DNA of 64,000 bases, taken from NCBI RefSeq assembly GCF_003073045.1, contig NC_037600.1, positions 15,268,352 through 15,332,351 of the forward strand. Reading direction: 5' to 3'. This DNA comes from Pomacea canaliculata (taxonomy: Eukaryota > Mollusca > Gastropoda > Architaenioglossa > Ampullariidae). Below, piece by piece: positions 24,221 to 37,357 of this stretch. The notes under the pieces are model-generated. The model made no database searches and had not been told where the DNA came from. It saw only the letters and a program-made list of their open reading frames with translations. The translations under genes and the position numbers were made by a program. Each line of letters starts with the position of its first letter. The first letter of the stretch is position 1.

Positions 24221-27200
24221 ATGTTCCAGGTAGCAAGTTTACGACTAATAAAGTTGCTATTTCCAAGAGTAGTCTGTCTCAAAGCAACTGCATCTTACTC
24301 TGTACAGCCAGGGGAGAAGAGTGAAGGCGGTATACTGAGTTTTAGAGAATGTCGACAGACGACAAAAAATGCCCCCATCATCGAAAAAATTCATTTTCAA
24401 AGATACTCTGACAACAGCCTCGCAAGGACAGGAATAACAGTGACCAACGCCTGTGAAAATGCTGTCTTATCGCACATTGGTAAGATCTTCATCAAACATA
24501 AGGATATGATTAAAAACTGTTAGCATTTTGTAATTTATTAATTTACATTTATGAACAGTCCTAAATGCGTGTCAACTGATATCAGTGTAAAGATGTAATA
24601 AAACACAAGGAGCGAGTATCTTCGATTTCGTGTAATTTTCTGTCTTACGTACAGCACAACGGAGAAAGGAGAACTTACCTGTCCACATCGAGAACTTTTA
24701 GGCATCAGAAGAGATTTCTTTCAATTCAGTAGACTGCCCGCACTCCCTGTTGGCTGTCTTCTTTCATTATTGTATGTCTATCGGTGGACCAACATTTCTG
24801 GTGACAGTCAAGAGATGAAAGCACGATTAATGTACGACACTGCTTGCATCAGTTCCCGGTGAAACAACATGTGACCAGCCTGAGTACACACAGAAGTGTT
24901 CGAAGGGTCCTTATCCTTCACATATTATTCTTTATGATAGTTTCATTAAAAATAAAGAAATTTACTGTACACTGCGAGAATGAGAGCAACATTTGCTTTT
25001 TGTTTCAGACTCTGTGCCCGTGCCCTCACCAAGCGGAGTGTTCACCATCGGCGACTACGGAACATGTGACGGGTTTGCGTCTGTACAACTGATTCACAAA
25101 ATTATCGGCAAGTAGACTGATTTCTGCAACTGCCACAATTACATGCTCTGTTTAAAAGCCTATTTTAAACTCTAAACATTCAAAATATCTTTGGATAACA
25201 CAACAACCCATAATACGTTTAAATACATTTCTCTTATAGTGGATTTCTTTGTAAGATACCTCCTGGGGAGTAGGTCAGTGTCTGTTTCCCGAAGACTTGA
25301 ATCTCAGAGAAATATGGGAAAGTGTTTACAGACCGTGTTGTCGCTCACCTCGATGATGTCAAACCGCCCTCTTCAATTTTCAGCGTCCTGCCCTCGTCTG
25401 TTAGAAGCTATGATTTGTGTTTTCCAGGTCATTTGAGAAACAAACATGGCCAAGATCTCAACATCCAGGTGTTGTACGAAGATCAACCGTCAAACGACTT
25501 CAACAGCCTCTTCAAAAGAGTTTACGGTATACATAAATATAACCTCATCCGAATATTAACTAAAAGTATAATGGTAAGCATCAGTAGGCAGCCACGGATT
25601 TCTTCTGGGTGTGTGTAGTAAGAAAGGGGAAAGAAACAGCACTGTTGTTTAAATAGCACGTAAATAGCAAATGAATATTTTTTCTGTCCAGTAGATAAGA
25701 CATCGTATTTGTCGCACTTCAGCAAAGTGTTTCCCCTTGCCTGTGGAACCAGTTTCTATGAGCAGTGTGTTCCTGAGAACTCATGTCACCTCATCATCGC
25801 TACACTGGCATCGCACTGGCTGTCTACAGACAAGTGGGTTCAAATCTGTCTCTTTGATACGACACTCTTAAAACTGTTTCATCGTATTAATTTCACCACT
25901 AAATTTCGTTCATTTTCCTTCACTTGCATGCACGAATCCATGCACAGTTTTAAACTGGAGCTTTTAAAGTTCTTTCACTTAAAATTAGAGAGACTTACTT
26001 TCAACTTTTCTTGTCAGCTTAACATGGAATCAAGTACATATTTTCTAGAAAATCTTTGCTCCTATCTTTTTCATACTGCGCCTATTACTTATTTAAACAT
26101 CTTTAGCAAAACCAGTAAATGGCTAGTGATGGCACACCTGCAGTATGGCATCTCGTCTGCAGCTCGAAATTCAATGAAAAACACGCGAGAGGAGAAATAA
26201 GAAGAAAATATAAAGAGAGAGAGAGTGTGTAAAATAAAAAATAAAAAACAAAGGTTAATCATGTGATCTTTCATATCGATATATTTAGTTTTTGCAAAAC
26301 CTGCTGGGAACTTCTAAATATAAGTTCGTCATAGAATGGTTTCGACATTCAAAATCAGTCTCATGATTGAGTGTGCTTGTAAACACATATCAACATTTAA
26401 CAAACATTCATGTTTAAATCAGTACATGTTATTCACCAGATCACATGTTACATCTCCTATAGCTATTGCTATTGGTGCTTGCTATTTGAGAATAAAGTTG
26501 TGGTGTAGGGTGCAATCAACAGTAAAGATCCATCGTATAAAAGAGTGTAGCTGTAAACACACTTGAATAGATAAAATTATAAAATAATGTCTTCAACATG
26601 CAAATAAGTACATGTACTTCGAATATTTAAAATATATTTTCAGCATAGTGCGGTCTTCAGATTCCATCTTTCCATGGCTGTCAACGTCGAGGGAAGAGCT
26701 ACAGGCTTACAAAGAGGCATGCCAGTACAACTGGGAGAAATTCCTTCATCTTAGAGCAAGAGAGTTAAAGTTAGGTCTGTCAGTGTCTTCCTTGCCCGCA
26801 AGAGCGAAGCACGAGTATGTGGTTTGTAAGACAACATTAAGATAGACATGCATTACACATGCAATTTAGTGTGTGCATTCAATAAACTTCATTATATATA
26901 CTAATACGTTTAAACATTTTTGTTAAAATTAAAGACAATTTTTAATTCATATTTTTCGTCTTGCTTCTTTCGTCCTTTCAGGTGGCGTTCTCTTTGTAGC
27001 ACAAAATCTTCGACCAACAGGGAGACAATCGCAACCTGACAGTGGTCATAGGGAGACAGAGGCTGAGTGCATACAGGACACTCTAGTAGACCTTGACCTG
27101 TCGTGGAAAACGTTGTACACAGAGGGCCTGATAACCAAAGTAAGATGAAAATATTATTAGTTTAAAATTTAAATCACACTTTTTAATTTTATCGCGATTG

Positions 27201-28637
27201 TTTCCATTTTGAAGTCCGTCTTGTGGCAGCTTGTATTTGTTTCGTGCGAAATCTTATGTTTATGATTTATGTACTATTTTAAGCAGCAGAACATCTTTTT
27301 ATAATCAAAAAATCTCAAAAGAGCTTCACAATAAAGTAAAGATGATTTAGAAATCTTCTTTTACAGTATTATTATTATGATTTGTATATTTAGTGAGCTC
27401 TACATCGGTTACTAGGCTAAAGATTTTGGATGTTACACACAGTAAGGTGAAACAAATATGAGATAAAACAGTCTTATCTTATGTATTTTTTCTGTGACTT
27501 TTACAATTACAGGAGGAGTTTCAAGCGTGCACAATACAGATTGCAATGCCATCTTTACAGGAGATAAAAGCTCCTTTTTATGGAGTTATGTCCCCTGTTC
27601 GACCTCTTGGACTGAGCTTCCTGCAAGAGCCAGAACAACTGATAGTCCCCTCGACCTCTACAAGTTTGTGGCGCAAAAAAATAAAAAACTGGTTAGTTTT
27701 CAAGTGACCGATTTCAATTGTTTAAGCAATGTGATTATAGTGCATCATATTCATAAACTCATCGCATTGAAACGGTGTATATACGCTATTTCTTGACAAT
27801 CAAATCCGAGTGGTGTCTTTCAAGCTGAAAAACAGCTTTCTGAATAAATTAGAAAAAAAAATTGTTATAACTTGCATATGCACTGTTGGGTGACAATCTT
27901 GCTGCGATTATAACAGTAAAATATAATCTGTTATTAGTTTATAGTCTACAATGACAAGACAAGTCAAGACAAGTCTGGTCAGTAGCAAATGATTTATTGA
28001 AATCATGTAGTATAGGATACTGCTATATGATATACATAACAGACTGTCACGTGATAATGTCATACGATGATGTAGGTTGTGTACCGTTAAAGCAATAATG
28101 TACCAGACATAACGACACACAACGAGATCTTCTCAGCATAAGGGCCAAACACACAAATTAACCAAAAAAACTGATAGCTAGGTTACATTAAAATGCTGCA
28201 TGCTGAGCTTCAAAAGCGCAATGGACCATTCCTCAGGTAGTTGTGTGAGCAAGCGATTTACATTAATCATAAATACCAGATCCACTAGCAGAAAGAAAGG
28301 TACTAATCGATTTATTGAATTTTTAATTTCGTCATTTCATATGTTGATCTCCTATGACCATCCCAATCTGATTAATTCTTGACCCATGTCCACAGATGGT
28401 GGTGATGACAGAGACTACTTTGCTGATCTCCTCACAAAAGAAATAAGGTTTTGGACAGAGAACTCCGTCAGAAACAGCCTGGTGAACACTCGCAGTGCGG
28501 ACGAACAGTCGGCTATAGTAAACCGACTCTACCACACGTTTCACAGCAAAGTTGCGGCGAAAAACCCAGACAGCTATCAAACTGATTTGGTTTTGTGCAC
28601 GCTCGCTGCTCAGAAATGTAACCAAAACGGTCAGTAA
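24221..28637 (+). CDS. S4: SABATH-type methyltransferase (frameshift in exon 7)
   Basis: Eight exons: 24221-24479, 25009-25107, 25428-25526, 25695-25833, 26644-26774, 26982-27139, 27513-27691 and 28396-28637 (TAA at 28635-28637). It is the sister of S2, with high identity that continues through introns and flanks. Exon 1 reads FQRYSDNSLARTGITVTN, close to the plant SYAxNSxxQ motif; exon 2 GVFTIGDYGTCDGFAS; exon 3 LYEDQPSNDFNSLFKRVYG; exon 4 CGTSFYEQCVPENSC; exon 5 FLHLRARELKLGG. Exon 7 is 179 nt against 178 in S2: the run before the donor has one extra A (around 27681-27688), which moves the join to exon 8 into a TGA. This is either a real disabling change or a homopolymer error in the assembly. 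The exon-4 acceptor is TAG at 25692-25694. Intron 2 has a GC donor (25108-25109). Confidence 0.85.
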
Positions 28638-30826
28638 ACTTTAAAGACTTACCATGAATTCTTTGATCTTAACGACAAGAAGATTGGTGTAGCTGTTTAA
28701 TCTCTATCGATGCAATTTGTGAAGCTATAATTATCCTTCCCGCTCACTGTCGTCTGCCACAATAAGGGACGCTACTCTAGCATAATTGCTATGTAGGGCA
28801 CAGAGTTATCTGACATTACCAGTTGATGACTGTCTTTGGCTCTGATGTGCCTGCTGGCTGCACACGTGGCTAAATAATGATGCATATGACTTTCCAGACC
28901 ATTTCTCAAGTCGGTTTAGTAACTTCTATGATCTCTGGGTGTCGCTTGTTTCCGCCTCACTGCAACGTCTGTATTTAGTTCTGGTAATTACAAATTTGAT
29001 GATTTGTAAAAATGTCTCGACTTATAGTCAGGTAAGTCTAGGTATCGTATTTATTGTTTCCTTCTGCGATTTATAAATGCATCCATTCTTGTTGCATTTT
29101 TCATTGGGCTTGGGCCAAGAAGAACCACAACTCAAAATTTTGCTTCCGCCAAGTTATGGCCGGTGCAGTTTCCATTCTTTCTGAATGTAGTAGGCTGTTA
29201 TTACACTCGACAACTGAAAGTGGATGGCGACAATAAAGAAGTACGGACTAAGTATATTTTACTGTGGCTACATTTTAAAATGGCCGATCGAGAAAGCGCG
29301 AGATTCGCCAATTAAATATAAAATGTGGAGAAACAATTTTTTGTAGTAAGAATCGTTAGGCACATTCTTTGTGATTTTTCTTTCTGGTTGGCGTTATGTT
29401 GATACATATGAAAGAGAATAAATGAGCGAGACTTTAAGGAGAGCCATCGCTAGGAAATATATACACTAACTAACGATTGAGAGAACATGTGTCGCTCATT
29501 ATAATGACACAATAGGTTCTTTACAATTCAGCTGGTTCAGTTACCTCCATGGTCTAAAGAATAATCTTTTACACGAACATTTATTGCAAAAGTGGTTACC
29601 ATATAAACAGCTTGTCTTTAGATATTGGAAAAGAGAAAAAAGAAATAAATGGTGAAAAAGGGAGAACAATGAGAAAAGAAAGGGAATTTATTATTGTGTA
29701 TTATTGGAATAGTGTATTCTCGGAAATTTGTATTATTAAAAATGTCAGCATATAATGTATTCTCTGTAATCTCTTAATGTCAAAGTTTTAATATAATGCC
29801 TATATAATAATACCAGAAAAGATTAACCTGATGTATTTCTTTATGTAATTATTGTTTTCTTATTTGTTGTCTAAAAGCTGATACATAAATAAGGGAACGA
29901 GTGTCAGTGAAACTCGAGGTTTGTTTGCTTTCTTCTGTGCGTGTGTGAGAGAGAGGGAAAAGAAAAAGTTAGTGTCGAAAATAGGAAAAAAAGGGAGAGA
30001 GCATGTGGTAGAATGTTATTATTACAGTTATGTAAATTGTACATTTAAATTTCGGTTACTGTACCGTAATATGGTTTAATAAGAAATGGCCGAACAAAAT
30101 TAATATTAATGCTATGGGAATAGTTCTCGGATGGGTACAGGTATCGCTTTTTGTACTAGTGCTTTTATAGTGTATAGGGCGAAATGTAAGACAGTACCTA
30201 TTATTTTCAGGGGTGATTACCCTTTTCATAAGTGGTGGAGGACTTTAAAATGCTTTTTTCTAACTAGCGATAATTTGGCTTTGTAGTTGAATTCAGCTAT
30301 AATTTTAAAACAGCAAATTAAGTATGTCACTGAAATGTACTTTTAAAAAAGTTGTTTAAAAAGGTTTTTTTTGTTTGTTTATCGAATTTAACAAACATTA
30401 ACTGGCTTGTTTCATTAGATACATTTTAGTTTTTTTACACAAAAATTGCCACACATCAGCCTACCAGACAAATTATCAATTAAAAAAAAAATCAACATTG
30501 TAACTTGTAATTATCATCAATTAAATGAAGATTAACCAGAATGAGGGGAAGCACAGTAAACAAAGTAATTCTGATGAATTTGCTGTAAACAGAATATTAT
30601 GTGGAGTAAACATGTTTGCTCACGTCAAAGGGCTTTCGTTGAAAAAGACCGGATGTATTGTAATTAAATTTAAGCCTTTGGGATATAACATAAATTAGGG
30701 ATTCAGCTCTCAAATGAAGAATTAACCGTTCGCAAATATAAAAGTAAAAACACAGGTGCGATGGTTGCAGCAAGCGTGGTTACTGGGTGCGACATAGTTC
30801 GTTAGTATTGAGATAATCAAGAGTCG
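28638..30826. other. Spacer between convergent S4 and S5
   Basis: The first ~175 bp match the S2 downstream region and mark the end of the duplicated block. The remaining ~2 kb is AT-rich with no exon-like frame, repeat family or RNA gene that I can identify. Confidence 0.5.
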
Positions 30827-33800
30827 CTAATGTTGGACTGATTTCTGAGCAATTAGTCTACTCAAGGTAAGATCCCCGAGGTAGTTGTCTGGGTCTACTG
30901 CTGCAATTTTGCTTCGAAAGGTGTCGTAGAGTCGTTCTATTATATCCGACTGTTCGTGTGCAGTGCGAGTGTTCACCAGGCTGCTCCTGAAGGAGGTTTC
31001 TGTCCAAAGTCTCATTTCTTTTGTGAGGAGATCAGCAAAGTAAGCTCTGTCGTTAACACCATCTGTGGACAATGTCAAATATAAATAAGTTCTGAGTGAC
31101 TCTTGGTGCAGTCATAAAAAATAATTATAGCGTGAACGGTTTTAAAATATCTTTCACAAATTTAACATCCTTTCTGTTTTATGCTGTATATTGAATGATA
31201 TCTCATAGAGACCCTGATCGTTTGAAAACAAACCTTTTTCTAGCTTTCGTCTCCATAACTGCTTCGGAATGGAGGGCACGAACATTTGCTCAGGCTCTTG
31301 TAGTAAGCACAGTCCAGTACTTGGAGGTGAATTTTCAAAGGGAGCTTTAGTCTCTTGCAGAGAACGAATTGCCATCCGTAAAACACACGCCTCATACTCC
31401 TCCTGTAATTAGACACACACTAAAAAGTAAAACATAGGGAAGACACTCATTCGTTAAGATTTGCACATTGTCTTTGAAAATTTGCAATGATACGATATTT
31501 TTGTTCTGAAATAAAAATTGCATCAATATTGTTTATTGATTTTCGTTATTCATTCATTGTCTCTTTTTGAAGGCAATTTCATAATTACATGGTTTTAATT
31601 AATCTTGAAAAAAATTTTAAAATAAAACTCGGTGTTTGCTACTTGCCTTACTTATGAGGCCCTGTTCGTATAACTCTGTCCATGATGAGTTTAAGTCAAA
31701 CACAATGTCCTGTCCTCCATGAAAGGATGTCGTACTACTTTCCTGATCAGGCATCGTCACGGAGGAAGATCGCAGGGGCTTCACTGATGTTTTTAAATGT
31801 TGAACTACAAAAAGAAGTCCTCCTAAAACCAAAATAAAATGTGAAAACAAATTAAAATTTTGTTTGGCCAAAAAAGTTTCAGATTACGAGACAAGCACCT
31901 TCAAGAACAAAGTGAAATACTTGACAAAGTATTGTATGTCCAACTATGGAGTTAATGAGATTAAGTAATCCCATGTAAATCTGTGTGATGTCGCTCGCTG
32001 AATTATCAATACATACGGTCGCACACTCTCACGCACATTGTAGGAGTTTAGCATTAAAGTGAGATAGTCACAAATGAGTCGCACACCTGGTTTAAGCTCG
32101 GCTGCTCTGTGGAGGAGAAACTTCTCCCAATCTCGTTGGCAGACTTCTTCATAAGCTAGCATCTCTTCATTAGACGATGACAGCATCGGAAAGATGGAAT
32201 CCAGACATTTAAAATTGCTGAAAATACAGTGAAATACACTTAGTCTTTTCAAACTATCAAGTTTATAAAAAATACCTTTGCGCACACTTACGACAAGAAA
32301 GAAGTACAAAGTAAAGTGAACCACTACAAACTTTGGACTCGAATACGAATACGATACGAATACGAATACGAATAGTTTATTTGTTAGGCCTTTGGGCCCA
32401 TTCAAAAGGATTCAGCATGTCACAAAAAATACATAGTGTTATTATCATGGAATAGCATATCTTTTCTTTGTCGCTAAATATAAAAACTTGGCAAGATTGG
32501 ACAGTATTGTTTCATTACTTGTTGACATAAGCATCTGCAGTTTGGAATTATTTGGTCTAGTGTAGTACATTGGTGGAATGAAATTTTTTCTCAGATCTTT
32601 CAAGCATGGACAACATAGTATAAAATGAAACTCATCCTCTTCATCAATTTGACACATAGGGCATATTTTACTTATATTATTGACAGAATATCTTAAAGCA
32701 TGTGTCATTATATCTGAAATACCAAATCGAATTCTCACTAATGCATTTCTGATGAAGCTATTAATATCTAAACTCAAATACATCTCTCTGTGAGTCGCAG
32801 ATTTAATTGACTTATAGAAACTATACCTTTCACTGCTATTGATTATAAAATCCCATTCTTGCCAGTGGCAATCAATCATTCTTTGTTTAAAACATTTTAT
32901 AAAATTGCTTACTGATTCCACTCCTTGATTTAGCCAAACATGTCCAAAACCATATCTAAAAAGAAGTAACCTGATCTCAGATACCCAGTTTTGCTTTCCA
33001 TTATTGTCTAATCGTTCTAACATTTTGTAAGCTCTCCATGGGAGTCTTTGTTGTTCCATCCTTGTTAATTTTATCCAATATCTGACACAGCTTATGTATA
33101 TGCTAACGAAAAGTGGATATCTGCCAAAATCACCGTATATCATCATGTTGGGTGTGCGTGTACCCACCCCCAAAAATCTTTTCATAGCATATGTGTGAAC
33201 TTTTTCAATTTCTATACAGACATTTCCATGAAGGCCCCAAACTTCGGCTGCATAACATAAGATTGGTTTAACTTGCATGTCAAATAGTCTGGTAAAAACA
33301 TTAACAGAATGGTTTCCTATCTTGTATAATGTATTAATGATGCAAAATACTGCTTTCTTGGCCTTAGCAGTTAGGTCTTCAGACGCACGGGAAAAACTTA
33401 ATCTTGTGGAGAAGTAAAGGCCTAAATACTTATATGTATTTACCACATTTATTTGCATACCTCCATAGAGCCACCTTTCACTCGCTGCTAAAAATCCCCC
33501 TTTTCTAAAAACAACAATATTACTCTTGTTTAAATTAACATTTAGGCCCAGTCGTACTGATGCATTATATAAAGTATTTAGCTGGTGTTGTAGTCCTACT
33601 ATAGTTTCGGACATCAATACAATATCATCTGCAAATAAAAGAATGAATATTTCCATAAATTCATGTGTAAAGGTTGCCCCATGTTTTCCATTATTCATAA
33701 TTTCTAAAGCTAGCTCATTAATAAAAAGCGAGAAAAGTATAGGGCTGCACACATCTCCTTGCTTAACTCCCTTTGTGCACTCAATGTAATTCGTGAAATC

Positions 33801-36800
33801 GCCTCCACATCTCACACGGGCTTTAACCGATTTGTACATATTTTGGATGCATGTGTGTAGTTTACCATGTATACCATGTTTGGTAAGGATTGGCCAAAGT
33901 AATTTTCGAGAGACAGAGTCGAATGCTTTTTCAAAATCAATAAATGCTACATAAAATTTACGGTTCATAGCAAATTGTTTCTGGATGATGGCAAATAATG
34001 TAAAAATATGGTCAACCGTAGAACGATCTTTCCTAAAGCCAGCCTGGTTCTCCCCCACTATCTCATTTAATTCTGCCCATTTTTTTAACCTGTTATTCAT
34101 AATGTAGCTGTACATCTTACTACTAATATCATTTAGTGATATTCCACGATAATTGTTTGGATCTGAGTAATCTCCCTTCTTATGAATGGGCTGAATAATA
34201 GATTCAGTCCACTGTTCTGGGTATATGCCTTTATCGAATAGGGTGTTAAAATATTTTACAAAAAAGTTTATAAAAGCACCATCCGAATATTTATAGACTT
34301 CACCAATTATGCCATCTGGACCTGGTGCTTTACCATTTTTTAGGGATTTTATGGCTTGTATAACCTCGGTTTTAGTGATAGGATAATCTAAGCCTGTATC
34401 TTCTTGTAGTATATTCGGAGTGGGTGGGTTCTCTATTTCACTGTTGGCTTCAAGTACTGTCTTGAAATGGACATACCACTGATCAACATCAATCGTATTT
34501 CTTGTCAACCCACTTTTGCATGATATATTCTTTATAGTCTTCCAAAACGATTGCTGGTTAGTGGAAGAGTTGATAAGGTCTGCACATAACTGTTTTTTGT
34601 ATAGCTTCTTTTTCTTCTCAACTAGTTTTTTGTATCCCTTACGTGCTAGAATATACATCTGACCATCTTTCCTATCAGCTGATCTACGGAATTTTCTTAA
34701 AAGTTTTCTTGTATTTCTTTTCTCTTTGATACACTCAGTGTCGAACCATTTTTGCTTATACTCATTTCGGTCTATATTAATCCGTTTATTCATGCACTGA
34801 GTGCAGTTCAATAAACAACTGTTAAATAGTGAAAGTGCTTCGTTTATATCTTTATCAATCTTATCGCTTGCTTGCGTTAGTAGCTCCTGTATCTCCAAAG
34901 TCAGTGAGAAGTTTTCTAGTCAATCGACAAAGTGGACTGATTGTGCCTGCGGTCAACTGTAAAGTTTAATTCCTTAAGTCGACTACTGTACAAAAGATAA
35001 TAATAAAAAATCAGTTAATACCTTCAGAATATATTGCCGAGAATTAAATAATTTAATACCAACAAATTGTACTCCCTGAACAATAATAAATGAAAAAAAA
35101 ACATGACAGCGAAAAAAAATCTTGTTGTAATTATGATCTTTCACATAGTTATTCTCAATGAAAGCAGTACAAATGAAGAAGTCGTGTGTACAAAAAACAA
35201 AACAAAACAAAATAAAATACCCATATAAGACTGACCTCTCTTCACTCAGATAATGGGCAGCAAGTGTGGAGATAACGACATCACAGAAGTTGTCAGGAAC
35301 ACATTGTTGGTAGAAACTGGTGCCACATACCAGCGGAAACACTTTGTCGAACTTCGACATGTAGGACCTGTCATCTGTTTGAAAGAAAAGCTCAATGCAA
35401 ATAAAATATGAAGCCATTTACTAATGACTTAATTTTATCAGTGGAAAGGGTAAAAATTGTCCGAACAGTATTCTTTTATAATTACCAAACTACATAAAGA
35501 TATAGTCAATATAATTTAGAAAGATACAGCAAAATTACACTGAACTCACTAAATCTGTACTCACGACTCGGCAATGTGTTCATTGTAGATTGGGTTATCA
35601 GTAAAGTTTACAACCTGCCTTGTTTGAAACCACATTAATATGCTCCTGATCACCATTTTTACTTTTTTTACTTTCCTTAACCACCAATTCTGTTGTTTTT
35701 ACTTGCTCTTCCTATTTTCATTCAAACTACAATCATTAATCCTTTGTTTTCTCTTACTTTTGGGTGCGCCATAGTAATTTTGAGTCGGTGAGTGATCCAG
35801 CATAAGCTCGCGAAAAGAGAGAAATAAAAGCAAATTTTGTCTTTTTAGTTTTACTTATGGGACCTAAGGATATACACCTATGTCATGAAAATTCACACTT
35901 AGTAAGGGAAGTAAGAAAAGTCACGAAGAGCGCAAAGCAAGTGCTCTGCCTAACGATAAAAATCTCGGACGAGAAATGCACATCGCAACAAGAGAGTAAA
36001 TATCAAGAATAACCCAGTAACTAGTTAGTCATTCAGCTTTTAAACAGACGAAAGTGTGGCAGACAAACAATAGGGTGTGAACTGGCACTCATACGTGATA
36101 GCTACTGAAAGGACTCAACAAAGGTTTCAATGAAACACCCTCAATCTTGTTGCTTCTAACCCTATCCTCTAGCGACTGGACCTGTTAAGGAAGAGAGAAA
36201 AAAAACCGTTTGCGATAAAAGAAATTCATTGTAACCTACCGTACAGCCTTTTAAATAGACTGTTGAAGTCGTTTGAAGCTTGGTCTTCATACAACACCTG
36301 AATGTTAAGGTCAGACCCATATGTGTTTCGTAAGTGAACTGAAATACATGAATATTGAGGATAACTAAACCAAACATTAATTTCTATGAGATGATGAGAA
36401 ACCAGGACAGCCTATTGGATATAGAAAGTCCGCCATGGGTAGATGATTCGAGTATCTCTGTGAATGTTTCCCAGTTAAAAAAAAACACCTGTTGAATAGA
36501 GTCGATAAATGTTTGACAACAAGGTAAAGGAGTTGAGGACCACTCTCTCTCCATCCCTGAGATAAGCTGATAAGGGATGTTCTTTCTTCCCCCTTTGTTA
36601 GAACTAAAAAGCCAGGGTGAATTTAGCTTTGCTTCTTTTTATTGCAAAATTAAAAAAAAAGGTTATTTGGATGAATTCTAAATAAGGTTAAATTGCTAAT
36701 TCTTGTTTATTTTAAGATTTTGTGAGGTAAAGTGGTGTAAGGCTTTCTCTGACTACTTGCCGATGATTTTGTGAATCAGTTGTGGAGACGCAAACCCGTC

Positions 36801-37321
36801 ATAGGTTCCGTAGTTACCGATAGTGAACACTCCACTAGCTGAGGGCACGGGCACAGAGTCTGGAACAATCAAACAAAAACTGAGTGTTAGTTGTAATAGA
36901 GGTATTTATAAATATTTACCAAGGATGGTTGCAATACTGACTGCGTCTGATCTCAAGCATTTACTACGGCCTTTTCTTTACCCTCTTCAATTTTGGTTAC
37001 ATGCTTGCAGTCACATCTTTGTAATATACCAATTTAAATAACAAGTTTCGGGACGAGTTTTATTAGTACCTTACCGATATACGACAAGAGAAAATCCTCA
37101 CATATGTCGTTCACCAATCGTCCAGTCTTTCCTAGCATGTCACCATAGTAACCAGAATCCTGCTGCCAAAAATATTTAAAACAAGGTTTGTCAGTAGATG
37201 CATTTTCTGACCTCTGTCGACAATGTCCTGTCCATGCAAAAATTGGTCCTCTTACCATCCAGGCAGAAACTCCAGGAGGGATAGCCTTGTTCACACGACC
37301 TAACCCGGCAAGCTTGAACAT
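30827..37321 (-). CDS. S5: SABATH-type methyltransferase (frameshift in exon 7, LINE in intron 4)
   Basis: Eight minus-strand exons: 37075-37321, 36761-36859, 36240-36338, 35236-35374, 32087-32217, 31647-31822, 31234-31403 and 30827-31062 (TAG at 30827-30829). Motifs: DSGYYGDMLGKTG in exon 1; GVFTIGNYGTYDGFAS; HLRNTYGSDLNIQVL...NDFNSLFKRLYG; VCGTSFYQQCVPDNFCDVVI; FLLHRAAELKPGG; GGLLFVVQHL. Exon 7 is 170 nt where 169 is expected: a run of five T (minus strand, around 31380-31384) has one base too many compared with S6, shifting the frame early in the exon. As in S4 the change sits in a homopolymer, so assembly error is possible. Introns 2 and 6 have GC donors. Start placed at MFKLAGLG (ATG at 37321), aligned with MFKFAALG of S6; an in-frame Met at 37357 would add 12 residues. 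Intron 4 is enlarged by a LINE in the same orientation. Confidence 0.85.
32340..34935 (-). mobile_element. 5'-truncated non-LTR retrotransposon with intact 817-codon RT frame
   Basis: An open frame runs from about 34920 to 32445 on the minus strand and encodes a reverse transcriptase: APGPDGIIGEVYK, NNYRGISLNDISSKMY, QAGFRKDRSTVDHIFTL, FIDFEKAFDSVSR, GVKQGDVCSPILFSLFINEL, catalytic FADDIVLMS, YKYLGLYFS, and a C-terminal zinc knuckle CPMCQIDEEDEFHFILCCP. The frame has no stop although the nuclease domain expected before it is missing, so the copy is 5' truncated. The 3' end carries a short tandem tail of TATTCG units (plus strand 32339-32373, GAATAC repeats). A candidate target duplication TGGACT occurs at 32334-32339 and 34933-34938, but six bases could be chance. 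Clade uncertain. The long open frame suggests a recent insertion. Confidence 0.85.
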
Positions 37322-37357
37322 TTTGACAACGCAGGCAGTGAGATAATAATCCGGCAC

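Noticed and set aside
25709-26200. 163-residue open frame as a separate gene
   Set aside because: It is S4 exon 4 read on into intron 4; the donor at 25834 ends the coding part.
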